The translations under genes were made by a program, and so were the position numbers. From CAYXRK01 sp964467615 (GTDB taxonomy: Bacteria > Hydrogenedentota > Hydrogenedentia > Hydrogenedentales > GCA-2746185): DNA of 11,802 nucleotides. The stretch lies in the NCBI GenBank assembly GCA_964467615.1, contig CAYXRK010000155.1, forward strand, positions 1-11,802. The letters are read 5' to 3'. The notes under the pieces were generated by a model, which saw only the letters and a list, made by a program, of their open reading frames with translations, ran no database searches and was not told where the DNA came from. Below are positions 1 to 6,592 of this stretch, piece after piece (position 1 is the stretch's first letter; each line of letters opens with the position of its first letter).

Positions 1-1
1 C

Positions 2-151
2 ATTAAAAAGGACTCGCAATCTCCGGAGGAAAGGTTCCTGCAACATCTTAAACAGGCCGAAAGCACTGTACAAAACTGGCCAAAGTGGAAGCACCAAGTA
101 ATCCGCCAGAAGATCTCACCTAAGGCTGAGAGTGACGCGCGTTCGGCGTGA
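2..151 (+). CDS. C-terminal fragment of a small hypothetical protein
   Basis: An open frame enters from the left edge and stops at TGA 149-151, giving about 49 residues with no visible start codon. The visible part is charged and helical, with the stretch AESTVQNWPKWKHQ near its middle. That Trp-Pro-x-Trp-Lys arrangement resembles the tails of short bacterial hypothetical proteins that I recall containing a xxWPxWKxx motif, but I cannot name a family or function. The reading frame is free of stops over its whole visible length, and the base composition is lower in GC than the genes to the right. The gene is convergent with the DUF2161 gene and separated from its stop codon by about 40 bp. The call would fail if the upstream sequence closed the frame. 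Confidence 0.45.
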   Translation: MKKDSQSPEERFLQHLKQAESTVQNWPKWKHQVIRQKISPKAESDARSA

Positions 152-193
152 ATTCTCTAGAAACACACGAGAAGTCGATGGACTGCGTTATGA

Positions 194-937
194 CTACTTT
201 AGTTTCGCCAGCGACTCGATGGCCTCGCGAAATTGGGCGACCAGTTCCGGATACTCCCCCAGGGCGGCCTTCCCTTCGGGTCTGAGGGCGTAGAGTGCGG
301 GTCCCAGGCGTTCGAACCAGCCGTACATGTCGGTGTAGAGAATCGACTGGGTCTTTGGCCCTGTGTTCATCGCGCGAAGTTGTCGAGGGGTCGCGGCGCC
401 ATGGACGTCGAGACACGTCGCGATGTGGATGGCGTTCTCACGGTACGAGGTGAGGAGTTTGCGGCGGGTGCTGCCCCCACGGTTGTGGTCGGTGGAGCGC
501 CCGGCAATCTCGCGTATGACGGCTGTGCGCGCCCGGTGGTTTTTGCGCCGCGGAGTGGCTATCGGGTGGAACACGACCTCAACGCGGGGCACTTTCTCCG
601 CGAACGACACGAGAATCAGGCCGAGTTCGAGTCTGCGGAGAATCCTCTTGATGTCTTTCCAGCGGCTAGTGCGGCCCATATTGTCCGGACGCGGAAAGGC
701 GACGTATACGGACTCGGACAGATTCTGGCGTTGGACAGCCTGGTAAAGAAGCTCCAAGCTGAAGCGGAGCTTGAGTTCGATAAGGATCAACTCGTCGCTT
801 TTGGTCGCGGTGATGTCGCAGTCGCGCACCTCGCCGCGGACGGTGTATCCCTGCGCAACGAGAAAGTCTCGAATCGGCCCGTAGAGGTCCGTTTCGAGAA
901 GCTGCGGCTTCTTCGTTCTCGCGTTCTTCATGGCCAC
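194..937 (-). CDS. DUF2161 family PD-(D/E)XK-type phosphodiesterase
   Basis: The 247-residue product matches the DUF2161 (COG5482) pattern of putative PD-(D/E)XK phosphodiesterases. The N-terminal half opens with the ETDLYGPIRDFL helix (15-26) and a GEVRDCDI strand (35-42) containing Asp41. It is followed by the IELK strand with Glu54 and Lys56, so the D...ExK nuclease-fold catalytic set is intact. The second half contains the family-typical GGSTRRKLLTSYRENA (154-169) and MYGWFERLGPALYALRPEG (204-222). The latter looks like the wing of a winged-helix DNA-binding segment ending in a TP/RPxG motif. GTG at 937 gives this length; ATG at 931, two codons later, is equally possible, and neither has a clear Shine-Dalgarno. 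The gene stands alone on the minus strand with a long non-coding region upstream. The family assignment is by remembered sequence pattern. The cellular substrate is unknown, and no restriction or toxin partner is visible nearby. Confidence 0.88.
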   Translation of the reverse strand: MAMKNARTKKPQLLETDLYGPIRDFLVAQGYTVRGEVRDCDITATKSDELILIELKLRFSLELLYQAVQRQNLSESVYVAFPRPDNMGRTSRWKDIKRILRRLELGLILVSFAEKVPRVEVVFHPIATPRRKNHRARTAVIREIAGRSTDHNRGGSTRRKLLTSYRENAIHIATCLDVHGAATPRQLRAMNTGPKTQSILYTDMYGWFERLGPALYALRPEGKAALGEYPELVAQFREAIESLAKLK

Positions 938-1080
938 GATATCGTTTTGGGCCCGATGGACGAATCCAGCATAGTTGACCGCTCACAGTCCGGCCTCTTC
1001 TATCACGAGGTTCGAAGTGGAGACAAACCCGCCTTCATGATCTTCGCGTCTTGTCAATACGAGAGACCCTTAAAACAAGT

Positions 1081-1165
1081 TGCCCGCGAACGGGCAAAGA
1101 TTGGAGTTCGTTCTCGTTCCCAAGTTGCACTTGGGAACGCACTTGCTCGCGAAGCTGCGCTTCGC
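1081..1165. repeat. REP-like cluster of three perfect hairpins
   Basis: Three consecutive inverted repeats are visible. TGCCCG/CGGGCA lies at 1081-1096 with a CGAA loop. CGTTCCCAAGT/ACTTGGGAACG lies at 1115-1139, a perfect 11-bp stem with a TGC loop. GCGAAGC/GCTTCGC lies at 1149-1165, a perfect 7-bp stem again with a TGC loop. The second and third hairpins, separated by nine bases, look like a dispersed repeat that I recall from many environmental bacterial genomes. There it is often mis-annotated as small proteins containing a PKLHLGTHL...AKLRFA sequence, and one plus frame here reads exactly that. No RAYT (REP-associated tyrosine transposase) gene lies in this window. Confidence 0.7.
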
Positions 1166-1283
1166 AGCCTCGAAGCCAGACGACTCCACCCCCGCCAACT
1201 CCCCACGTAAACATCGATTCCAGCCCCTAAAACCGGCCCTTTTTCAAAAAAATAGGTCAACAGACTTGGACTATATATATGGG

Positions 1284-1319
1284 GAGAGTTGTGTCGGGAC
1301 CTTCGGGCCCGACGCTCTC
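1284..1319 (+). other. UUCG-capped stem-loop
   Basis: GAGAG (1284-1288) pairs with CTCTC (1315-1319) across a small internal loop. Inside it, GTCGGG (1293-1298) pairs with CCCGAC (1308-1313), and CC/GG closes a TTCG tetraloop (1302-1305), with one bulged A at 1299. C(UUCG)G is an exceptionally stable RNA loop, so the structure is probably formed in RNA if this strand is transcribed. It follows an AT-rich stretch at 1271-1280. There is no T-run after it, so a classical intrinsic terminator is unlikely. A 5' leader or small-RNA structure is possible. Confidence 0.4.
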
Positions 1320-1458
1320 ATCGCGTCACGACGGCTGACGTCAAAGCGCGCACCCAAGATAGGAGTTTTCGACGACTTTGCGCGAGTTCGGACGGCCAAT
1401 TCACGCACTTGAACGGAGTTTGACCGCCCAAAATCGGACTAAAAAGGAGCATCAACCA

Positions 1459-1866
1459 ATGCTAAGTCTAACCATACCAACGGTCGGCCCACCGAAAAAT
1501 GCCTCTCCCGCTCCCACTCTCGTCGTAAAAGGATTTTCACGTAAAAGGATTTTTACGGGCGTGCTCCGGAGCGAGCTGTCGTCGAATAATAATTACTTGA
1601 CACACGCTGCAATTTTGCTCACCAAAAACTCGAAAATGCGGAGAGGGTTGTTTCTCCACGGCGGTTTTTCGCCAAAAACGACCGGTTCATTTCCATTTTG
1701 GAACAGTATTGAGAGTGAGCGTACGGGCCCGTCTCCGGTCGCGGCGATCGCGGCGCGCTGGGCCGCGCCAGCCTCGTCGAGGCAGGCGCTACTTGATTGG
1801 CGTCGTTCGGGATTCGGACGCGCTGCGCGAAATGTCCGGGATCGAGTGCCGGCTATTGGCCCTTAA
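1459..1866 (+). CDS. Doubtful small hypothetical ORF
   Basis: ATG at 1459 is preceded by AAGGAG at 1444-1449 with a nine-base spacer, and the frame stays open for 135 residues. That ribosome binding site is the only reason to consider it. The product is not recognisable: it has no membrane segment, no domain motif and a composition that changes abruptly along its length (Lys/Asn/Ser-rich at first, Arg/Ala-rich at the end). The first third contains the translated 16-bp tandem repeat, the last third runs through the 1765-1789 palindrome, and the end overlaps the 3' end of the convergent aminotransferase gene by 14 bp. It is most likely non-coding, or a shorter coding segment later extended by chance. 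Confidence 0.17.
   Translation: MLSLTIPTVGPPKNASPAPTLVVKGFSRKRIFTGVLRSELSSNNNYLTHAAILLTKNSKMRRGLFLHGGFSPKTTGSFPFWNSIESERTGPSPVAAIAARWAAPASSRQALLDWRRSGFGRAARNVRDRVPAIGP
1524..1555. repeat. 16-bp direct tandem repeat, two copies
   Basis: CGTAAAAGGATTTTCA (1524-1539) is followed immediately by CGTAAAAGGATTTTTA (1540-1555), with one difference. The second copy can also fold on itself, GTAAAA (1541-1546) with TTTTAC (1551-1556). The repeat is AT-rich within a GC-rich genome. A binding site for a dimeric regulator or simple slippage would both give this; nothing nearby decides between them. Confidence 0.6.
1765..1789. repeat. Palindrome downstream of the glycan operon
   Basis: GCGCC-A-GCCTCG (1765-1776) pairs with CGAGGC-A-GGCGC (1778-1789) around a single T, giving 11 base pairs and one A/A mismatch. 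A second inverted repeat, GGCGCG (1752-1757) with CGCGCC (1764-1769), overlaps its left arm and could form an alternative fold. The element lies about 65 bp past the stop codon of the minus-strand aminotransferase gene. It could end that transcript, but no T-run follows in that direction, so a REP-like dispersed palindrome is at least as likely. Confidence 0.5.
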
Positions 1867-2956
1867 AGTAGGCGTGCACGGCCTCGATTACGCGCGACTG
1901 ATCGGATTGCGCGAGCCCAGGGTTGAGCGGCAGCGACACGACTTCGGCGCAGGCGCGCTCGGCGTTGGGGAACGCGCCTTTCGCGTAGCCCAATCTCGCA
2001 TATGCCGGTTGTAGATGCACCGGCACGGGATAGTGGATTTGCGTCTGCACGCCTTCGCGCTCGAGATGCGCGCGGAATGCATCGCGGTCCGGCGTCCGCA
2101 CGACGTACAGGTGATACGCGTGCCGCGCGAACGGCGCTTCGACCGGCAAGGTCAGCGGAGTGTCCGCGAGCGCGGACGCATACCGGTGGGCCTGTTCGCG
2201 CCGCGCGGCGTTCGACTCGTCGAGATGCACGAGCAACACGCGCAGGACCGCCGCCTGGATTTCGTCCAGCCGGCTATTCACGCCCTCGCTGACGCTCGTG
2301 TAGCGATCGCGTTGGCCGTAGTTTCGCAATTCGCGCACGCGGCCCATGGCGGCCTCGTCGCGCGTCACCACCGCGCCCGCATCGCCCAGCGCGCCAAGGT
2401 TCTTCGAGGGATAGAAACTGAATGCCGCGGCCGCGCCGAGCGTCCCGCATGGCCGGTCCTTGTACGTTGCGCCATGGGCCTGCGCACAGTCTTCCATAAT
2501 GACGATGTCCCGTCCCGCAATCACGTCCTGGATGGCGTCTACGTCGCAGGGATGGCCGTACAAATGCACCGGCACAATCGCCTTCGTCCGCGCGGTCAAC
2601 GCACGCCGAATCGACGCCGGATCGATCGCATAGGTCTCGAGCTCGATATCGGCCAGCACCGGCTGCGCTCCGCTCGCGGTAATGCCCGCGATCGTCGGCA
2701 CGCAGGTGTTCGCCGGAGCGATGACTTCATCGCCCGGCCCGACGCCGAGCGCCCGGAGCGCAATCTCGATCGCGTCGGTCCCGGACGCAACGCCGGCAAC
2801 GTGCGATACGCCCAAACTCGCCGCGAATTCGTGTTCGAAGGCTTCGAGTTCCTCGCCGAGGATGTACCACCCGCGCTCGAGGACGCGATCAATCGCCTTC
2901 TTGATTTCCGGGAGCCGGTTCTCGTGCAGGCGGCGAAGGTCGAGATAAGGGACCAT
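1853..2956 (-). CDS. DegT/DnrJ/EryC1/StrS family PLP-dependent sugar aminotransferase
   Basis: The 367-residue product has the full length of this fold-type I family, which transfers an amino group (usually from glutamate) to a keto group on a nucleotide-linked sugar in the cytoplasm. It starts with the typical VPYLDLRRLHENRLPEI and GWYILGEELEAFE segments. SGTDA (58-62) is the phosphate-binding loop, EDCAQAHGA (155-163) contains the Asp that contacts the PLP ring nitrogen, and SFYPSKNLGALGDAG (180-194) contains the Schiff-base Lys185. GVNSRLDEIQAAVL and IHYPVPVHLQ are conserved dimer and active-site regions. The pattern is close to the FdtB/QdtB/WecE-like branch that makes amino-deoxy sugars, but the substrate cannot be fixed from sequence alone. 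It is the last gene of a three-gene unit and its start lies inside the glycosyltransferase gene upstream. A purine-rich GGGAGA sits 13 bases before the ATG, farther than usual, so translational coupling is plausible. Confidence 0.93.
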   Translation of the reverse strand: MVPYLDLRRLHENRLPEIKKAIDRVLERGWYILGEELEAFEHEFAASLGVSHVAGVASGTDAIEIALRALGVGPGDEVIAPANTCVPTIAGITASGAQPVLADIELETYAIDPASIRRALTARTKAIVPVHLYGHPCDVDAIQDVIAGRDIVIMEDCAQAHGATYKDRPCGTLGAAAAFSFYPSKNLGALGDAGAVVTRDEAAMGRVRELRNYGQRDRYTSVSEGVNSRLDEIQAAVLRVLLVHLDESNAARREQAHRYASALADTPLTLPVEAPFARHAYHLYVVRTPDRDAFRAHLEREGVQTQIHYPVPVHLQPAYARLGYAKGAFPNAERACAEVVSLPLNPGLAQSDQSRVIEAVHAYFKGQ

Positions 2957-3683
2957 GTTGAATCGATTTCTCCCGGAATGAACGCAGTAGCACCTCGCGA
3001 ATCCACAAGCCGGTCAACTGCCAGCCCACGCGCGCAATGCGCCCGAACCTAAAGAATTGAGATTTCCCGTGTTGCCGTTCGTGGTGGTGGACGCCCACCT
3101 CGGCGATGCGAAATCCCGCGCGCTCGATTTTCGTCATCATCTCGGCGCAGATGACCCCCGAGTCGCTCACAAGCTCGACCGTGTCGAAAATGTTGCGGCG
3201 CAACAGCCGGAAGTCGCAATCCACGTCACAAATCTTCAGTCCGAACGCGATTTTCACGACCCAATGGTAGATGCGCCCGATGATGATTCGGTGCAGGGGA
3301 TCGTTCCGCTGGATCTTGAATCCCTGGACGACGTCCACATCAGGCGCCGCCTTCTCGACGAGCAACGCCAATTCACGCACGTCATATTGCGCGTCGCCAT
3401 CGGTGTAGAAAATCCATTCCCGCGTGGCGGCGGCGAACCCCGCGCGCAGCGCTCCGCCGTACCCGCGGTTCTTCTCGTGATACACGACCTTGACCAACGG
3501 GAAGCGTTTCTCGATTGTCCTCAGCACGTCCAACGTCTTCTCGCGGCTGCCGTCGTCGATGATGGTGAGGTCGTAGTCCAGGCCCAATCGCTCGGCGGTC
3601 TCGAGCGTCAGCAGCACCATGCTGCCCATCGTGCCCCAATCGTTGTAGCACGGATAGAAAATGGATACGGAAGGCCGGCTCAT
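2889..3683 (-). CDS. Family 2 glycosyltransferase (polyprenyl-phosphate sugar synthase-like)
   Basis: The 264-residue product is a GT-A fold, family 2 glycosyltransferase. It begins with VSIFYPCYNDWG. IIDDGS (41-46) binds the nucleotide, NRGYGGALRAGF (72-83) is the motif typical of the dolichyl/undecaprenyl-phosphate sugar synthase branch, and YTDGDAQY (93-100) carries the DxD metal-binding signature at Asp95 and Asp97. CDVDCDFRLLRR (152-163) and the HERQHGKSQFFRF region (201-213) complete the family pattern. There are no C-terminal membrane helices, unlike GtrB/ArnC-type proteins. The ATG overlaps the stop of the upstream membrane glycosyltransferase by four bases (ATGA). The last 20 or so residues, rich in Pro, Arg and Gly, are encoded in the same DNA as the aminotransferase start and look like frame read-through rather than a folded part. 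The likely role is to charge a lipid carrier with a sugar for the neighbouring GT-C enzyme; this is inferred from context. Confidence 0.92.
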   Translation of the reverse strand: MSRPSVSIFYPCYNDWGTMGSMVLLTLETAERLGLDYDLTIIDDGSREKTLDVLRTIEKRFPLVKVVYHEKNRGYGGALRAGFAAATREWIFYTDGDAQYDVRELALLVEKAAPDVDVVQGFKIQRNDPLHRIIIGRIYHWVVKIAFGLKICDVDCDFRLLRRNIFDTVELVSDSGVICAEMMTKIERAGFRIAEVGVHHHERQHGKSQFFRFGRIARVGWQLTGLWIREVLLRSFREKSIQHGPLSRPSPPAREPAPGNQEGD

Positions 3684-5338
3684 CGTTGATTCCCGGCCTC
3701 AACGATAACATATCTTCCGAAATCGCGATATATCTCGGGCGCACTCACGGTTTCATCGTCGGCATCGTAGATGAGCGGTCCCCGCGCCTCGGAAGGAGTT
3801 TGTACCAGCGTGATCGACCTGCCCCCAAAGAAATTCGCCACTCGTTCGGCGACCCACGATGTCGTGTACACGGCTTCGTCCGCGGGTAGTGCTCGAAGGT
3901 ACTCCGCGAGTTGGCGCTCGGACCGCGTCAAATCGACCGTATAAACGCGGACCGCGCGCCGAGCGATGCCCGCACCATAGATGGCAATGATGATGCTCGC
4001 CGCGAAGGCGCATGCTAACCGACGGGAATTTCCCCAATCACGCCGCAGAAGCACCGGCACGAACGCGCCGCCCGCACCGGCGGTGATGGTGGACGTGTAC
4101 CACAGATACCGGGGAATTTGGGCCGGAGTGAAAAAGACCCACCAGAACGCGAACAACGGCGCGACGAGAAACATCACCCACAAGGCCGGATCGCGCCGCG
4201 TAAAGACCGCCGGCGCCGCCGCCAGCCACGCGCCCGCCGACACCAACAACGCGACCGGATGCGCCGCGGCGAGGGCGAAGATGGTATCGAGCGCACCGAG
4301 TCCAAACATCAAGTAATGGCGGTAGTAGAGAATCGACGAGCCGTCAGGTGCGTCGGCCTGGGAGTACGCGGCACGAAGGGCCGCCCAGAGGAGTATCGGC
4401 GCAAGCGATCCAGCGCCGGTGGCGAGCACGTTACGAAGAGCGATTTGCCGCGAGCACGTTCGGTCATGGAGCCAAGCTCCCACGAACGCGGCCACGGAGA
4501 TGAGCATGAACGTCTTCGTCACGACAGCCAATCCAAAAAGCACGCCGGCCGCGAACGCCCAACGAAGACGAATCAGCGAGATCGATCTGTCCCAGAGGAT
4601 CAGACCCACCGCGAAGAACATCAAGGCAGGTGCTTCGCCGTAGAGGGACCTTGAAAAATAAACTGTGCCGTACGCGCCCAACGCCGCGAGGCACGCGCAT
4701 AGTGCGGAGCCCCAATTGAACCGCGCGCAAACGAACCAATACATCGCGCACAATAACACGACGCCGAATGTGGCCATGACCATGCGCGCCGCCCACAACG
4801 TGTCGCCGAACAATCGCATCGCGCCTGCCACCGGCGCGATCACCGTCGGCCCCACCGAATCGTACGGGTCAAACCGCGTGAACCTGGTGTCAGGATGTCC
4901 CGAGGCGTAGTCGCCATAGACAGCCAGGTTGCGCGCGACGATCAAATGGTGCAACTCATCGGGCGCGGCCCACGGATGACCGGTCAAGTTTGGCCCCAGC
5001 ATCGCTAGCCCAAGCACAAGAACAATCCCGAGCGGCGCCAGGCGAACGCGCTCAAACTTCTGCGCATCATCCTCGTGACCACTATCGACCGCGCCAGTCT
5101 CGCGCGCCCCTGGCCCGCGCCGCGCCATGCCCCACCCCGCCCCCAACGACGCCGCTCCCGCCAGCACCCCCTTCGCCAGCAACTTCGTCATGAACCCCGG
5201 CCCTTCGTCGAACCCCGCTATCCCCATCCGAATCGCCAGACCGAATGACGCCGCGCACGTAAACAGGGCACAGACAAATACCGTCACCAGCGCGACGCGA
5301 ACGTAAATACCGCGCCAACGATTCAGTAATTCACGCAT
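3680..5338 (-). CDS. Polytopic membrane glycosyltransferase (GT-C / ArnT-PMT type)
   Basis: About 552 residues with roughly a dozen hydrophobic segments spread over most of the length, followed by a soluble C-terminal part of about 90 residues. This is the architecture of GT-C enzymes (GT39/GT83-like) that take a sugar from a polyprenyl phosphate and act on the outer face of the membrane. Counting from the ATG, the first large outer loop contains HPWAAPDELHHLIVARNLA with Asp127-Glu128, where these enzymes carry a catalytic or metal-binding acidic pair. YGEAPALMFFAVGLILW and LFGLAVVTKTFMLI are typical helix sequences. The N-terminus has two extra helices and a charged cytoplasmic loop before the conserved core. 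ATG at 5338 is chosen; TTG two codons upstream (5344) is also in frame, and neither has a clear Shine-Dalgarno. It is the first gene of the unit, overlapping the GT2 gene by ATGA, and is divergent from the beta-propeller gene. Donor and acceptor are unknown. Confidence 0.87.
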   Translation of the reverse strand: MRELLNRWRGIYVRVALVTVFVCALFTCAASFGLAIRMGIAGFDEGPGFMTKLLAKGVLAGAASLGAGWGMARRGPGARETGAVDSGHEDDAQKFERVRLAPLGIVLVLGLAMLGPNLTGHPWAAPDELHHLIVARNLAVYGDYASGHPDTRFTRFDPYDSVGPTVIAPVAGAMRLFGDTLWAARMVMATFGVVLLCAMYWFVCARFNWGSALCACLAALGAYGTVYFSRSLYGEAPALMFFAVGLILWDRSISLIRLRWAFAAGVLFGLAVVTKTFMLISVAAFVGAWLHDRTCSRQIALRNVLATGAGSLAPILLWAALRAAYSQADAPDGSSILYYRHYLMFGLGALDTIFALAAAHPVALLVSAGAWLAAAPAVFTRRDPALWVMFLVAPLFAFWWVFFTPAQIPRYLWYTSTITAGAGGAFVPVLLRRDWGNSRRLACAFAASIIIAIYGAGIARRAVRVYTVDLTRSERQLAEYLRALPADEAVYTTSWVAERVANFFGGRSITLVQTPSEARGPLIYDADDETVSAPEIYRDFGRYVIVEAGNQR

Positions 5339-5423
5339 GGCCAAATAGCATACATGCGCGGTGGTATGCGTGCGTCCCGCAACCGCTTCTCGGTGTTATA
5401 GTGGCCAATCCTTATATCGCGCG

Positions 5424-5430
5424 AAAGGAG
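5424..5430 (+). promoter_or_regulatory. Ribosome binding site of the beta-propeller gene
   Basis: AAAGGAG six bases before ATG 5437 decides the start; the in-frame GTG at 5401 has no such site. A TATAGT hexamer at 5397-5402 could be a -10 element, but no matching -35 box is clear. Confidence 0.75.
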
Positions 5431-5436
5431 TTGCAA

Positions 5437-6528
5437 ATGGGGACCGTGACGGTGCTCGCGGGGACGGAAAAGGGCGTTTTCTTCCTGCGCTCGGATGAAC
5501 TGCGTACGAAATGGTCAGTCGAAGGACCGGCACTGAAAGGCTGGAAAGTCTTCGACGTGCGCATCGACCAGCGGCAGAATCCTCCCGTCATGTGGGCCGC
5601 CGCCGGTCAGGTCGCGTACGGTCCGGCTATTCACCGCTCGGATGACATGGGCAAGACCTGGCGACAGATCGAACACGGACCGAAGTACCCCGAAGACGCG
5701 AAGGGCAAACTCAAGGAAGTGTGGACAATCGTCCCGGGTCGTGCATCCGAGCCAAATGTGCTGTACGCAGGCGTCGCCGAAGCGGGCCTCTTTATTTCGC
5801 GCGACGGCGGCGAACATTGGGAAGAACTCTCCGGAATTTCACAACACAAGACGCGAGAAGATTGGCAGCCCGGCGCGGGCGGTCTTTGTTGTCACACGAT
5901 CCTGCTTCACCCCAGCGACCCCAAGCGCATGTGGGTCGGCATTTCGGCGGTCGGCGCGTTCCGCTCTGACGACGGTGGCGAGACCTGGACGATCAAGAAT
6001 GCGGGCGTCGAGAACGTTTTCAAAGGCCAAACGCACAACGAGGTGGGCTGCTGCGTACACCGAATGGTGCTCGACCCTTCAAACCCGGACCGCCTCTTCC
6101 AGCAGAACCATCGCGGCGTCTACCTCAGCAACGACGCCGGCGACACCTGGCAACGGATCGAGAACGGCCTGCCGAAGACTTCGCAGTTTGGCTTTCCGAT
6201 GGTCATCGATCCGAACCACGCCGGCACGCTGTTTATCATTCCCCAAGAGAGCGACGAATATCGCTTCGCGCCCGAGGGCGCGCTCACGGTCTACAAAACG
6301 ACCAACGCCGGCGCGACCTGGGCCCCGCGGCGCAACGGCCTGCCGGAGAACGCCTTCATCGGTGTGCTGCGCCAAGCGATGGGCGTCGATGGGTTGGACC
6401 CCTGCGGCGTCTATTTCGGCACGACTAACGGCCACGTCTACGCGAGCCGCGACGCAGGCGAAACTTGGAACTCAATGCCGTGCCAATTGCCCCGCATCTC
6501 GAGTGTGAACGTGTCGATCCAACGGTGA
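5437..6528 (+). CDS. BNR/Asp-box repeat beta-propeller protein (sialidase-like fold)
   Basis: The 363-residue product carries six Asp-box motifs of the form S/T-x-D/N-x-G-x-T/H-W: SDDMGKTW (68-75), SRDGGEHW (121-128), SDDGGETW (177-184), SNDAGDTW (231-238), TTNAGATW (288-295) and SRDAGETW (337-344). Spacing is about 53-57 residues, which predicts a six- or seven-bladed propeller. Two blades contain matching Cys pairs followed by His (GLCCHTILLHPSDP and GCCVHRMVLDPSNP), a feature I cannot assign to a function. Asp-boxes are structural, and the Arg triad and Tyr/Glu nucleophile of true sialidases are not evident, so enzyme activity should not be assumed. No signal peptide is visible, so the protein is predicted cytoplasmic. 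ATG at 5437 is chosen over the in-frame GTG at 5401 because AAAGGAG (5424-5430) lies six bases before it. It is divergent from the glycan operon and convergent with hemL. Confidence 0.88.
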   Translation: MGTVTVLAGTEKGVFFLRSDELRTKWSVEGPALKGWKVFDVRIDQRQNPPVMWAAAGQVAYGPAIHRSDDMGKTWRQIEHGPKYPEDAKGKLKEVWTIVPGRASEPNVLYAGVAEAGLFISRDGGEHWEELSGISQHKTREDWQPGAGGLCCHTILLHPSDPKRMWVGISAVGAFRSDDGGETWTIKNAGVENVFKGQTHNEVGCCVHRMVLDPSNPDRLFQQNHRGVYLSNDAGDTWQRIENGLPKTSQFGFPMVIDPNHAGTLFIIPQESDEYRFAPEGALTVYKTTNAGATWAPRRNGLPENAFIGVLRQAMGVDGLDPCGVYFGTTNGHVYASRDAGETWNSMPCQLPRISSVNVSIQR

Positions 6529-6592
6529 TTCCCGCCTTTTCGACCACGTTTCATTAGGCAAAGGAGCCGAGCGCGAGACATCTGAACCTGCG

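Larger units (their letters stand above)
938..1852. other. Long intergenic region rich in hairpins and short repeats
   Basis: No convincing gene was found on either strand over about 900 bp between the start of the DUF2161 gene and the stop of the aminotransferase gene. The frames open here are short, compositionally mixed and cut across palindromes. The region holds, in order, three perfect hairpins (1081-1165), an AT-rich patch with a run of alternating TA (1271-1280), a UUCG-capped hairpin (1284-1319), one doubtful ORF with a good ribosome binding site (1459 onward), a 16-bp tandem repeat (1524-1555), and a long palindrome (1765-1789). Local GC falls noticeably between about 1430 and 1700 compared with the flanking genes. 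A remnant of decayed sequence, a landing site for REP-like elements, or an unrecognised small RNA are all possible. Confidence 0.6.

Noticed and set aside
233..1210. Long plus-strand open frame opposite the DUF2161 gene
   Set aside because: It is antisense to a clear family member, has no ribosome binding site and ends inside the hairpin cluster; a shadow caused by high GC.
1080..1412. Plus-strand frame reading PKLHLGTHLLAKLRFA
   Set aside because: The translated sequence comes from the palindromic repeat and then from unrelated intergenic DNA; a typical false gene over a REP-like element.
1744..1751. GCGATCGC octamer, the HIP1 palindrome of cyanobacteria
   Set aside because: A single copy in a GC-rich window is expected by chance and says nothing about the host.
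5401..5436. Upstream GTG start for the propeller protein
   Set aside because: The ribosome binding site lies after it and six bases before the ATG at 5437, and the extra residues add nothing typical of the family.
5437..6528. Functional sialidase
   Set aside because: Asp-boxes are structural and widespread; the catalytic Arg triad and Tyr/Glu pair are not evident and there is no signal peptide.
6529..6592. Terminator between the convergent propeller and hemL genes
   Set aside because: No stable hairpin with a T-run was found in the 64 bp between the two stops.
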